From positions 1 through 32,484 of the forward strand of contig WFQE01000128.1 of assembly GCA_015487165.1 (NCBI GenBank): DNA of 32,484 bases, given 5' to 3'. Position numbers and translations under genes: made by a program. Positions 13,892 to 21,121 of the stretch are shown here, piece after piece. A model generated the notes under the pieces. That model was not told where the DNA came from and searched no databases. It saw nothing but the letters and a program-made list of their open reading frames with translations. Each line of letters starts with the position of its first letter. The first letter of the stretch is position 1. This DNA is from Paracoccaceae bacterium. GTDB taxonomy: Bacteria > Pseudomonadota > Alphaproteobacteria > Rhodobacterales > Rhodobacteraceae.

Positions 13892-15127
13892 TCAGCCCCA
13901 CAGTCTCGCTGCAAGGTCAGGATAGATCGCCTTGACGCCGTAGAGAACGTCCATGCGGATGATGTCCACGTCGTTGTCGATATCGTAGTCCTTGACGATC
14001 CTGACCGAAAAGCCGTTCGCGCTTTCACGGGCCTTGAAGGACGCGCCATCGGGCATCTCGAGCGGCACCGTCACGAGCGCAAAGGCATTCTTGTGGAATG
14101 CGAGGTTCTGCGGATAGTCCGTCGAGGCCGTGCCGAGAACCGTGATCGCCGCATTGTCGCCGGGTGCTGCAGAAACCGTCTGATACGGACCGGACGTGAT
14201 GATCGCCGGCGAAATCGTCAGCGTTGCGTTGCCGGTTCCGTCAGCCGTCACGTCGTTGATGACCGTGAACTGCTGGAGATAGCTCATCACGGTCTTGCCG
14301 GTAGAGCCCTCGCCAGGAACCGGGTTCACGGCATAGACCCCGGCAATCGTAATGATGTCGCCAGCCTTGAGGACAGCAGAGTTTGCCGTCCAGTTGTCAG
14401 TGACCAGTGTCTGCGTGTTGTCGCCAGTCGCATTGGCGTAGGTGACGTTCTGATTTGCCCCGTTGACAAGGGGCGCGCCTGCCTTTGTGCCGACCGTGTG
14501 GTTCTGCACGTTCTGGGTCGCGAACACGTCGAATTTCGCAATCCTGCTGATCGCGGCATCCTCGTAGGCCGTCCGGCCGGTCGAGCCGATGGAGTCCAGC
14601 GTCAGCTTGTCGCCGATCACCGAATACCCGGCGTCCGGATTCAGGATCATCGAGCGATTGTCGGATCCGACCGCCATTTCATCGAGCCTCTGCGCCGCAG
14701 ACGCGATGGACGCGAAGCTTGCAGGCGTGGTCCCGGGCGTTCCGACCGAGTTCCAGACCCTGTTGTAGAGGCCATGCAGGGCCCGGTCGATGGTGTTGGC
14801 AATCGTGATCGCAGCGGGCTTGATGTAGCGCTCGCTGTATTCCTCGATCGACAGGGTGAGGTCGGCGCTCGAGAAATTCCACGACACGTTCTTGCGCTGA
14901 TCGACCGTGATCGTGGTCGTCTTTTCCTCGACGTCCTGGTTCGACCGCGTGGCGCCATCGACCGCGATGAACTTCACGGGCTTGCGGATCGATACCGTGT
15001 CGCCCTGCCCGCCGGTGAACTCCTTCTTGTATTCACGGTGGACCTGCCGCGCCATCACGACATTGTTTTCAAGCTGCATAAGCGCTTCCTTGGCGATCAT
15101 GCTTGGGGTTACGATAGTGTTAGGCAT
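13892..15127 (-). CDS. Major capsid (coat) protein, P22 gp5-like
   Basis: A 411-residue HK97-fold coat protein of the P22 gp5 class (P22: 430). The N-terminal part (MIAKEALMQLENNVVMARQVHREY, GDTVSIRKPVKF) and the core (ALHGLYNRVWNSVG, the later FHKNAFALVTVPLE) follow the family. Residues about 225-345 are a Thr/Asn-rich beta insertion (NGANQNVTYANAT, AGDIITIAGVYAVNP, GNATLTISPAIITSGPYQT), placed as the P22 insertion domain. It ends DVLYGVKAIYPDLAARLWG, a typical coat C-terminus. AAGGTAAC precedes the start. It assembles with the scaffold gene just upstream. Confidence 0.92.
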   Translation of the reverse strand: MPNTIVTPSMIAKEALMQLENNVVMARQVHREYKKEFTGGQGDTVSIRKPVKFIAVDGATRSNQDVEEKTTTITVDQRKNVSWNFSSADLTLSIEEYSERYIKPAAITIANTIDRALHGLYNRVWNSVGTPGTTPASFASIASAAQRLDEMAVGSDNRSMILNPDAGYSVIGDKLTLDSIGSTGRTAYEDAAISRIAKFDVFATQNVQNHTVGTKAGAPLVNGANQNVTYANATGDNTQTLVTDNWTANSAVLKAGDIITIAGVYAVNPVPGEGSTGKTVMSYLQQFTVINDVTADGTGNATLTISPAIITSGPYQTVSAAPGDNAAITVLGTASTDYPQNLAFHKNAFALVTVPLEMPDGASFKARESANGFSVRIVKDYDIDNDVDIIRMDVLYGVKAIYPDLAARLWG

Positions 15128-15134
15128 GGTTCTG

Positions 15135-15959
15135 TTACCTTATCTTTCCGTCCATCCTCGCCTTCCTGTATTCCTCGTATGACATCTTGTCGGGGTTGAC
15201 ATTCCCGGCCGATGCCTTTGGCCTCACAGGGTTGATAGGTTCTGGAGCGGATGTGGTTTCCGTTCTTCGGCGCGCGACACGCGCCTCCAGCCGCCCAATT
15301 GCAAGGGCAGCCGAAATATCGTCCATTGCCGCGATCTGTTGCGCCTCTGTTCTGTTTGTGCCGAGATAGTAGGATATGTCGGCGCCAACGTCAGACTGGG
15401 CGATCAGGCGGGCCATTGTGTCGTTGATCGGAAGGTCTGGGGCAAGAGCGACCTGCTCGAAATCTGCATACCGGGATTTCGCATCCTCGATCTGGGCCGC
15501 CCAGTTGCGGGCCGCCTCGATTTGTTCGCGCTCGCTCAGAGCCTTGACTTCCTGTTCGACTTCCTTGGCCTCTGCCTCGATCTCCTCAGCCTTCGATTCA
15601 GTGATTGCCCTTGCGCTCTGGTAGGCGCCGAGAGCAATCAGGTATTGGTTGTAATCATCAAAATCGTCTTCCTTGGGCGGCTCTTTGCTCTGCGCCGCCT
15701 CTCGGGCCTTCTCAAGCTGTTCCTGCATCCTCTGCAGGCGCTCGCTGGCCTCGCGCGCTTCCTTGCGCAGGCGCTCCATTTCGGCCTTCCTGCGCTCGCG
15801 GCGCGCCTTGGCCGGGCTTACCCTTTCTTCTTCTTTTTCTTCGGCTTTTTCTTCTTGCACGCCATCTTGTGCAACCTCCTGTTCGTCAGAAACGGCTTCG
15901 CTTTCAGCCGCTTCCGTAACCTCCTCCTGTTCAGGGGCAGTCATCTGTTCTTCGGTCAT
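15135..15959 (-). CDS. Scaffolding protein, P22 gp8-like
   Basis: A 274-residue, highly charged helical protein. Residues 1-50 are acidic and disordered, residues 50-100 a Lys/Arg/Glu-rich coil (ARRERRKAEMERLRKEAREASER), followed by further long helices and a small C-terminal helix (DKMSYEEYRKARMDGKIR). A basic C-terminal helix is what binds coat in P22 gp8 (303 residues). Position between portal and coat is the P22 order. It directs procapsid assembly and exits before packaging. Confidence 0.85.
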   Translation of the reverse strand: MTEEQMTAPEQEEVTEAAESEAVSDEQEVAQDGVQEEKAEEKEEERVSPAKARRERRKAEMERLRKEAREASERLQRMQEQLEKAREAAQSKEPPKEDDFDDYNQYLIALGAYQSARAITESKAEEIEAEAKEVEQEVKALSEREQIEAARNWAAQIEDAKSRYADFEQVALAPDLPINDTMARLIAQSDVGADISYYLGTNRTEAQQIAAMDDISAALAIGRLEARVARRRTETTSAPEPINPVRPKASAGNVNPDKMSYEEYRKARMDGKIR

Positions 15960-17887
15960 GTTGTCTCCATCTGGATGCTTGCCAACGCACGGGCGACCGC
16001 ATCCCTGATCGCCGCGTCAAGTTGTCCGCTCTTGATTGCAAGCTCAAGAGACTGCTCTGCAACGCCCAAACGGGCTTTTTCAGCGTCTGCTTCGGCGCGC
16101 TCTGCATCTGCCTCTGCCTTCTTCGCCTTCGCCACGTCCTCGGCAAGGCCGATCTCGGCCTGCTTCTGCTGCATGGCGGCCTGCTGAGCCTGCATTTCCA
16201 TCGCCTGCAGGTCTGGTTGCTGTTGCTCGCCGGATATTCCGGGAGGAAGAAGCTTCTGCAGGCGCTCGGCAAGTTCTTCTGAGCCCGGCCAGTCCATGTT
16301 CTTGGCCACGATATCACCGGCAACCGTCGCGGCCGCAGGAAAGGCGCGCACGAAGTCGATCATGCTTTCAGCGGCTTCCTGACGGCGCGTCGTGAAACTC
16401 GGCCCGACCGAAACCCTGACCTCGTATTTGCCGCGAGACAAGTCGTTCATAACAACCGGCTGACCGCCGATGATCTGCTCGTCGTTGACGGCAACCGTTT
16501 TCTCTGTATCATCAGATCCGATGATCTTGACCAGCCTGCGCGTGTCGTAAACCCTTGGAATCATGTCAACAATCACGCGCCCGCAGTAGGCAATGGATTT
16601 GGCGAGATTGTCAGTGTAGATCGAATTGGAAAGCTCGCTCTCGGCCTGCCTGCGGGCAATTGCGACTCCTGAAGTCTCGTTTGAGCGGTTTCCGAGGCCC
16701 GCATCGTAGATGCCGGTTGTCGCCTTCATGTCCTCCGCAGCGGTCAGGACCTCCTGCATCATGCCAGACGATGCGACAGGCGGGGAAGCGCGCTGGGGTA
16801 AACCGGGCGCCTTTTCGTCCGGATTATACGGAAGATATGGGTTGTGAGTTTTGTTCGCGGCCGCCCAATGAGCCTCGAATCCTGCAATCTGCTTTGGCGT
16901 GACAACAAATGGCGCAATAGGCTGCAAGGCTACAACCTCGGTTTGCGCAGACCGCCAGAAATTGTAAAGACGCTGCGGATCCTTGGCGTAGCGAATCACA
17001 GACGTTCTCACCACCTCGTCTCCAAGAATGAGCTCCTCACCCACAACAGCGATGACCGGGATATGCTTGCTCGGAAATTCCTTCGGGCCCTCAAGGACGT
17101 CTTTGCCGCTGATCTTCGCCCACATCACCTTGTGAGCGCGAACCGTCCGTTTTTTAACGAAATTAAGCGGTGGTGCAGGGTTTTCGACAACCGTTCCATC
17201 AGCCAATAGGCCAAGCTCGCGGTCGTAGTATTCCTTCCAGAAATACTCGGCGACGACAATCTTGTCGCCATCAACCCAAGCCGGAAGATCGTCATCAAGG
17301 GAAACTGGTGACGCGTCAGGCCACATCTCCCTGAAATCGTCTGACTCGACACGCTGGGTGATAAAGCACCAGTCCGCGTCCTCTCGCGTCGGCATCCTCG
17401 CGTCTGGGTCGTAATGGACGGAGAATGGATCGGCGATGCCCTCGATCACGATGTGCTGATCAAAGCTCTCGTCGCTCTCGTAGTCAGAGCGGACCCTGAA
17501 AAACCCCATCCCGCATTGAGCCGCTGACTCTGCAGCCCGCTCATAAACGTCTGAGGCGTTCGAGCGATACTCGATGCCACGGATCATGCCAGATATGATT
17601 TCAGCGACTTCTTCAGAGGCCTCACCATCACCGGGAAGCACCTTGACCGCAGGATTCAGACGGCGCACGTCGCCCGTGACCTGGCGGACGAATTGAGGCA
17701 GACGGTTGACGGTCAAAACCGGCCTGTCGGCGGCTTCGCGCTCTGATTTGATGCTTTCAGGCCACTGCCGCCCGGCAATGTTCTCAAGGTCGTCAAGGGC
17801 TTCCTCGCGATTTTCTGCATCAGCCTCGACCGCCTTCTCCATGCGCTTTACCGCGGTCTTGACGATATCGCTCATGTCCCGAGCCAT
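15956..17887 (-). CDS. Portal protein, P22 gp1-like
   Basis: A 643-residue portal of the P22 class (P22 gp1 has 725). Family landmarks include RQWPESIKSERE, RPVLTVNRLPQFVRQVTGD, AQCGMGFFRVRSDY, DPFSVHYDPDAR and NETSGVAIARRQAE. The C-terminal 90 residues are a Gln/Ala/Glu-rich coiled coil (MEMQAQQAAMQQKQAEIG), a short counterpart of the P22 barrel. The ring occupies one capsid vertex and serves packaging, gauging and tail attachment. AAGGAG precedes the chosen ATG. The start lies 16 bases inside the terminase gene. Confidence 0.92.
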   Translation of the reverse strand: MARDMSDIVKTAVKRMEKAVEADAENREEALDDLENIAGRQWPESIKSEREAADRPVLTVNRLPQFVRQVTGDVRRLNPAVKVLPGDGEASEEVAEIISGMIRGIEYRSNASDVYERAAESAAQCGMGFFRVRSDYESDESFDQHIVIEGIADPFSVHYDPDARMPTREDADWCFITQRVESDDFREMWPDASPVSLDDDLPAWVDGDKIVVAEYFWKEYYDRELGLLADGTVVENPAPPLNFVKKRTVRAHKVMWAKISGKDVLEGPKEFPSKHIPVIAVVGEELILGDEVVRTSVIRYAKDPQRLYNFWRSAQTEVVALQPIAPFVVTPKQIAGFEAHWAAANKTHNPYLPYNPDEKAPGLPQRASPPVASSGMMQEVLTAAEDMKATTGIYDAGLGNRSNETSGVAIARRQAESELSNSIYTDNLAKSIAYCGRVIVDMIPRVYDTRRLVKIIGSDDTEKTVAVNDEQIIGGQPVVMNDLSRGKYEVRVSVGPSFTTRRQEAAESMIDFVRAFPAAATVAGDIVAKNMDWPGSEELAERLQKLLPPGISGEQQQPDLQAMEMQAQQAAMQQKQAEIGLAEDVAKAKKAEADAERAEADAEKARLGVAEQSLELAIKSGQLDAAIRDAVARALASIQMETT

Positions 17888-19200
17888 CCGACGCTCCTTG
17901 GAATCCTGAGCTTGATATCGGCCTTGATCGGCTGCGCGATGTCAGGGAAAAGCTCCGACAAGGCCCACACGAGGGCATCAACACGGTCAGGGCTCCCTGC
18001 GCCCTCATATCCGCCTGTCGTCATCTGCGTCATCTGCCCCTCAAGCTCTGGGAATGATCCGACATGCTTGACTCGCCCCTGCTCATACAGCGATGCGATG
18101 GGCTCTGCCCTCACATGCTTTCCGCGGCTCGCGCGGACCTCGATGATGTTGAGATTAGGGGCCACAGATCGTAGCGTATGAGCTACCATGTCGCCGCCCT
18201 GGTTGACCTCTATTACCACGCCATCGGCTTGATATCCAGCCACAAGAGACGCCGCGCGCCTCGACCATTGCAGCGGAGACCCCTTGAGCGATGCGTCCTC
18301 GATGACGTAGCCCTCGCCGTCTTTGATCCCAGCCACGATAATACCATGCTCATCACTGTCGTCGCCTGATGTGACTGCAGGATCGACGGCAACCACGATC
18401 CGCTCAAGCCCCTCGATCGACGACACCCTGTAGGCGTCTATGATATCCTGAGACCAAAGGGCATTCGGAAGATCCCCGAGGATCTCGGCGTCAAGCTCCT
18501 GCCTGCCCAGCCTCGTCCCAGCGTAGCGCGCCTCTATACGCTCTAGGAATCGCTGCGAGAGATTGGCGCGATTGTCGTAAGTCCTGCCCCGCGTGACGTG
18601 GACTTTACCCTCCTTGCCGCTGACGATTGACTTGACCAATTCTATCGGCCGGGGGGTCGTCGTGACCACGATACGCGGCTGACCGAGGCGCAGGCCGAAT
18701 TGCAGCTGGTCCCATGTCTCGCGGCCGTAGCGCCATTTGGCGATTTCGTCACACCATGCAGCAGAGTGCTCCGGCCCGCGAAGCTGATCAGGCTCAGTAG
18801 CGTTATAGGTAAAGGCAACTGCGCCATTCGTGAAATCGACCCGCCTCGCCGACTTGGTGTATACAGGCATACGATCTGGCGGGAAGCAGCGCAGAAGGGA
18901 ATCAACCATCACGTCTCTGGCGTCTGCTGCGGTCTCTGCGACAAGCGCGATCTTGCCCGCGCGCTCCTCCTCTACGATCTTGCGAACCCACTCTGCGCCC
19001 GTCCTAGTCTTGCCGAAGCCCCGGCCTGCGAGCAGAAGCCATATGTCCCACTGACCATCAGGCTCCATCTGTTCCGGCCGCGCCCAGAAGGACCAGTCGT
19101 AGAGCAGGGCCTGCGCCTCTGCATCGGTCAGTCTCTTGATGATCTTCTGGCGCTGCCTCTTGTCTTGTAAGGCAAGGCGCTCTGCGACGCTCTCAGCCAT
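17872..19200 (-). CDS. terL: Terminase large subunit
   Basis: A 442-residue packaging motor from ATG at 19200 (an in-frame GTG at 19251 would add 17 residues inside the small-subunit gene). ATPase: Walker A AGRGFGKT (residues 58-65) and Walker B-type AAWCDE (148-152). The motor couples ATP hydrolysis to DNA translocation into the procapsid. Nuclease: VVAVDPAVTSGDDSDEHG with Asp273, VVIEVNQGG (Glu331) and SPDRVDALVWAL (Asp405/Asp408). The length is near P22 gp2 (499). It overlaps the small subunit start-to-stop by 8 bases. A headful mechanism is inferred from the P22-like company and the apparent circular permutation. Confidence 0.95.
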   Translation of the reverse strand: MAESVAERLALQDKRQRQKIIKRLTDAEAQALLYDWSFWARPEQMEPDGQWDIWLLLAGRGFGKTRTGAEWVRKIVEEERAGKIALVAETAADARDVMVDSLLRCFPPDRMPVYTKSARRVDFTNGAVAFTYNATEPDQLRGPEHSAAWCDEIAKWRYGRETWDQLQFGLRLGQPRIVVTTTPRPIELVKSIVSGKEGKVHVTRGRTYDNRANLSQRFLERIEARYAGTRLGRQELDAEILGDLPNALWSQDIIDAYRVSSIEGLERIVVAVDPAVTSGDDSDEHGIIVAGIKDGEGYVIEDASLKGSPLQWSRRAASLVAGYQADGVVIEVNQGGDMVAHTLRSVAPNLNIIEVRASRGKHVRAEPIASLYEQGRVKHVGSFPELEGQMTQMTTGGYEGAGSPDRVDALVWALSELFPDIAQPIKADIKLRIPRSVGWLGT

Positions 19201-19594
19201 CCTTGCGCGCTGCGATCTCGTCGAGGGCAGATGATATCTTCGCCGCGGCACCCTCGATCTTGATTGCTCCGCCGCCTGCGCCAGTCAGCTCTCTTCGCTC
19301 GGTGTATTCATCTCTGAATCGCGCCGCGACCTGCCGCGCCCAGAGGTTTGAGTTGAACTTGTCAGCCGTCAAACCCTTGCGCCCGACCTCTTCGAACCAG
19401 GCCTGAGATTTCTGCTTTGCGCGCGATAGGGCCTTGGAAAATTCAGGGAAATTTCTCGCCCACTCGTCCATGGTCGTGCGGTGGACATCACAGGCTTCGG
19501 CCATTTCAGACAACCAACCGCCATTTTCCCCAACCTTGATGACGGTCTCGCAGAACTCCTGCCTGTATTTTGTAGGTCTGCCTCTCTTTGCCAT
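19193..19594 (-). CDS. terS: Terminase small subunit
   Basis: 133 residues if started at the MAKRGRPTKY methionine. An ATG at 19633 would add MLEEIPESFNIKT, and neither has a good ribosome-binding site, so the start is open. KRGRPTKYRQEFCETVIKVG opens the family pattern. A helix-turn-helix (LSEMAEACDVHRTTMDEWARN) for recognising the packaging site follows, then FSKALSRAKQKSQAWFEEVG. It binds phage DNA and recruits TerL. It is the first gene of the late block. Upstream lies the palindromic promoter region serving the opposite strand. Confidence 0.88.
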   Translation of the reverse strand: MAKRGRPTKYRQEFCETVIKVGENGGWLSEMAEACDVHRTTMDEWARNFPEFSKALSRAKQKSQAWFEEVGRKGLTADKFNSNLWARQVAARFRDEYTERRELTGAGGGAIKIEGAAAKISSALDEIAARKDG

Positions 19595-19647
19595 GGTCTT
19601 GATATTAAACGATTCAGGGATTTCTTCAAGCATTTAACAACAGGCGC

Positions 19648-19676
19648 TTGACAATGTAGCACAATGCTACTATATT
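19648..19676 (+). promoter_or_regulatory. Near-consensus sigma70-type promoter
   Basis: TTGACA, a 17-base spacer and TATATT read rightward. The -35 is perfect and the -10 differs from consensus at one position. A GGAGG ribosome-binding site and ATG follow within 35 bases. It drives the three-gene plus-strand unit. Its spacer is almost wholly a perfect inverted repeat, so tight repression is likely. Confidence 0.85.
19656..19670. promoter_or_regulatory. Palindromic operator inside the promoter spacer
   Basis: GTAGCA-CAA-TGCTAC is a perfect 6-bp inverted repeat with a 3-base centre, lying between the -35 and -10 elements. A dimeric repressor bound here would block polymerase. The small helix-turn-helix protein encoded at the end of the same unit is a natural candidate for autoregulation, but a host or other phage regulator is equally possible. 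Confidence 0.7.
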
Positions 19677-19705
19677 GAGTGTTACAGCAAGGAATGGAGG
19701 AAGAA

Positions 19706-19990
19706 ATGACTATCATTGCAAAAGCCATTTGGGGAGACCATCGCAAGACCCCCAATAGTCGCTACAAGTGGCTTGTGAAGGTTTCAAAAAGCGCTGCAGA
19801 AACGTATGTCGAGTGGCAGCTTGGCCGCCCCGCTGACATCGCCGCTCCTGTGCGGCTTTACTACAAGTCTCGCAAGGAAGCGCAGGCAGTTACAAACGGC
19901 ATCAGGAGCATTGTCAGCGCGCAGACCGGATGCGCCGGCGATCATGGTGTTTTCACCTTCAACAATCCTGACTACTCGTGGGTGAAGTAA
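19706..19990 (+). CDS. Hypothetical protein under a strong repressible promoter
   Basis: 94 residues starting MTIIAKAIWGDHRK. The ATG is fixed by GGAGG 5 bases upstream; upstream in-frame GTG and ATG codons lie before or within that site. It is soluble, basic, with an aromatic centre (RYKWLVKVSKSAAETYVEWQ) and C-terminal FTFNNPDYSWVK. There is no family I recognise. As first gene behind a near-consensus promoter it should be strongly expressed when derepressed. Its stop overlaps the next start (TAATG). Confidence 0.75.
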   Translation: MTIIAKAIWGDHRKTPNSRYKWLVKVSKSAAETYVEWQLGRPADIAAPVRLYYKSRKEAQAVTNGIRSIVSAQTGCAGDHGVFTFNNPDYSWVK

Positions 19991-20157
19991 TGACGGCCTT
20001 CGAGAGTTTCCAGATCGCTACCACTTACATCGCGGAAGGCAGGCGGGCAGAGGCCCGCCGCCATATCGCCAACGCCATCAGGTGGATCGACGCGACAGGC
20101 AAGGACAAGGCTATGCGTGCATCCTTGAGCAGGCGATCATGGATTTCAGGAAGATGA
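19990..20157 (+). CDS. Small protein, probably the 5' part of a frameshifted gene
   Basis: 55 residues as read: MTAFESFQIATTYIAEGRRA, then a helix (RRHIANAIRWIDATGKDKAM). The last 15 residues (RASLSRRSWISGR) look non-coding. In the -1 frame the sequence continues as YACILEQAIMDFRKMMGEMK and stops at 20174, overlapping the next ATG as ATGA, exactly like other junctions here. Either a recent frameshift (or sequencing error) or -1 recoding is suggested; I see no classical slippery heptamer. Function unknown. Confidence 0.6.
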   Translation: MTAFESFQIATTYIAEGRRAEARRHIANAIRWIDATGKDKAMRASLSRRSWISGR

Positions 20158-20170
20158 TGGGTGAAATGAA

Positions 20171-20353
20171 ATGACCTCGCGCGAATTTCAGGAGGCCCGG
20201 AAGTCTCTGGGCCTCTCCTCGGCCGGGCTGGCTCGGATGATGGGCGTTCATCCCGTGACCGTGAGGCGGTGGGAGTCTTCTCTGGAGCCTCCGGTATATG
20301 CGGTTCTTGTTCTGCACCTTCTGAGGGTAGTGCCGCGCAGCCGGTGGCCTTGA
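20171..20353 (+). CDS. Small XRE-type helix-turn-helix DNA-binding protein
   Basis: 60 residues. FQEARKSLGLSSAGLARMMG, then VHPVTVRRWES is a complete XRE helix-turn-helix (about residues 5-36), close to short phage and prophage regulators. There is no extra dimerisation or cleavage domain, so it is Cro-sized rather than CI-like. It is the last gene of the plus-strand unit and could act on the palindrome in that unit's promoter. Target and sign of regulation are inference. No integrase is seen, so a lysogeny role is not implied. Confidence 0.8.
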   Translation: MTSREFQEARKSLGLSSAGLARMMGVHPVTVRRWESSLEPPVYAVLVLHLLRVVPRSRWP

Positions 20354-20415
20354 ACAGGCCTTTTGCGGAGACCGGTTTTCTTGATGAAGCCACTTTACGG
20401 CCCGATATCTCGTTT

Positions 20416-20443
20416 TTCGACACCCTCAAAATCTCCCTATAAT
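20416..20443 (+). promoter_or_regulatory. Possible orphan promoter between convergent genes
   Basis: TTCGAC, 16 bases, TATAAT (perfect -10) reads rightward in the 165-base gap between the helix-turn-helix gene and the end of the convergent 20519 gene. Seventeen bases downstream of the -10 lies a 12-bp palindrome AAAAGCGCTTTT (20460-20471). No convincing plus-strand gene follows, so any transcript would be antisense to the replication genes. The rest of the gap holds nothing I can name. Confidence 0.35.
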
Positions 20444-20518
20444 GGCCCGTGAGTGGGTGAAAAGCGCTTTTATGACCAACCCCAGCATCAAACCGCGTTT
20501 CGCCTGTTACGGCGGCTC

Positions 20519-21121
20519 TCAGTGGCGTGACGGGGCAACCACCATCCCTTTTGTATCCGGGATATTCACTTTTCGCGGCTTGCGCGGTGAGGATTCCATG
20601 GCCTGCCGGTGTCTCTTTCTGCGCTCTGCCTCGTATTCAGCGGCCCGGACTTCGCCGTAGGTGTTGCGATCACCAAAGAACAGGGACGAGCGGTATCCAT
20701 CAAGATCGCCTTCGACGATCAGACCTCGGCGCAGCATTTCCGCAGCCCCGCCGCCATAGATCCAGTTTTCGCCGACCGACTTGCCGCTCTGGATGCGCTT
20801 TGCATTGATCGCTGCGGAATCCAGATCAACGCTTTCCTGCCGTTTTTTCGGAGCGACGTTCCCGGCGGCCGAGACGAAAACGGCGACGGCAGGCCATTCC
20901 TTGCCTCTGTGGGTTTCCATGATTGTCCTGAAAATACCGCGGACCCTTTCCTTGAGCGCTTCCCCGTCAAGTTCCGCCTCGATCCTGTGATTGATCGACT
21001 CCGCGGTCTGGCGCAGCCTTTCCAGCCTGTCCTCGTCTCTGAGATGTGAGGGCGGCGCGAACTGGCGTAGAAATCTGTTCAGCTCCGCCGTTACCAACTT
21101 CATCCTGGCCCGGTAGTCCAT
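20519..21121 (-). CDS. Candidate replicative helicase loader-type protein
   Basis: 200 residues. The N-terminal segment KLVTAELNRFLRQFAPPSHL, followed by an acidic-basic helix, then GKEWPAVAVFVSAA, matches a protein commonly found just after DUF1376 replication proteins in alphaproteobacterial phages. The C-terminal half (NWIYGGGAAEMLRRGLIVEG, later EVRAAEYEAERRKRHRQAME) is less familiar. AGGAG lies upstream of the start, which is 155 bases inside the DUF1376 frame. Helicase loading is inference from position and general family resemblance. Confidence 0.65.
   Translation of the reverse strand: MDYRARMKLVTAELNRFLRQFAPPSHLRDEDRLERLRQTAESINHRIEAELDGEALKERVRGIFRTIMETHRGKEWPAVAVFVSAAGNVAPKKRQESVDLDSAAINAKRIQSGKSVGENWIYGGGAAEMLRRGLIVEGDLDGYRSSLFFGDRNTYGEVRAAEYEAERRKRHRQAMESSPRKPRKVNIPDTKGMVVAPSRH

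Noticed and set aside
13856-15199. Long open frame of 447 codons on the plus strand
   Set aside because: It lies exactly antisense to the coat gene, is Arg/Asp/His-rich with no recognisable domain, and reflects codon bias of the real gene.
19634-19705. Promoter for the leftward late block
   Set aside because: A TATAGT-like -10 can be found on the minus strand, but no acceptable -35 lies at the right distance. The late promoter may need an activator or lie elsewhere.
20025-20429. Minus-strand open frame of 134 codons
   Set aside because: Opposite to the better supported plus-strand unit with promoter, ribosome-binding sites and an HTH product; Pro/Arg-rich shadow composition.
20442-20660. 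Plus-strand open frame starting inside TATAATGG
   Set aside because: The ATG is part of the -10-like hexamer, there is no ribosome-binding site, and the C-terminal part is antisense to the 20519 gene.
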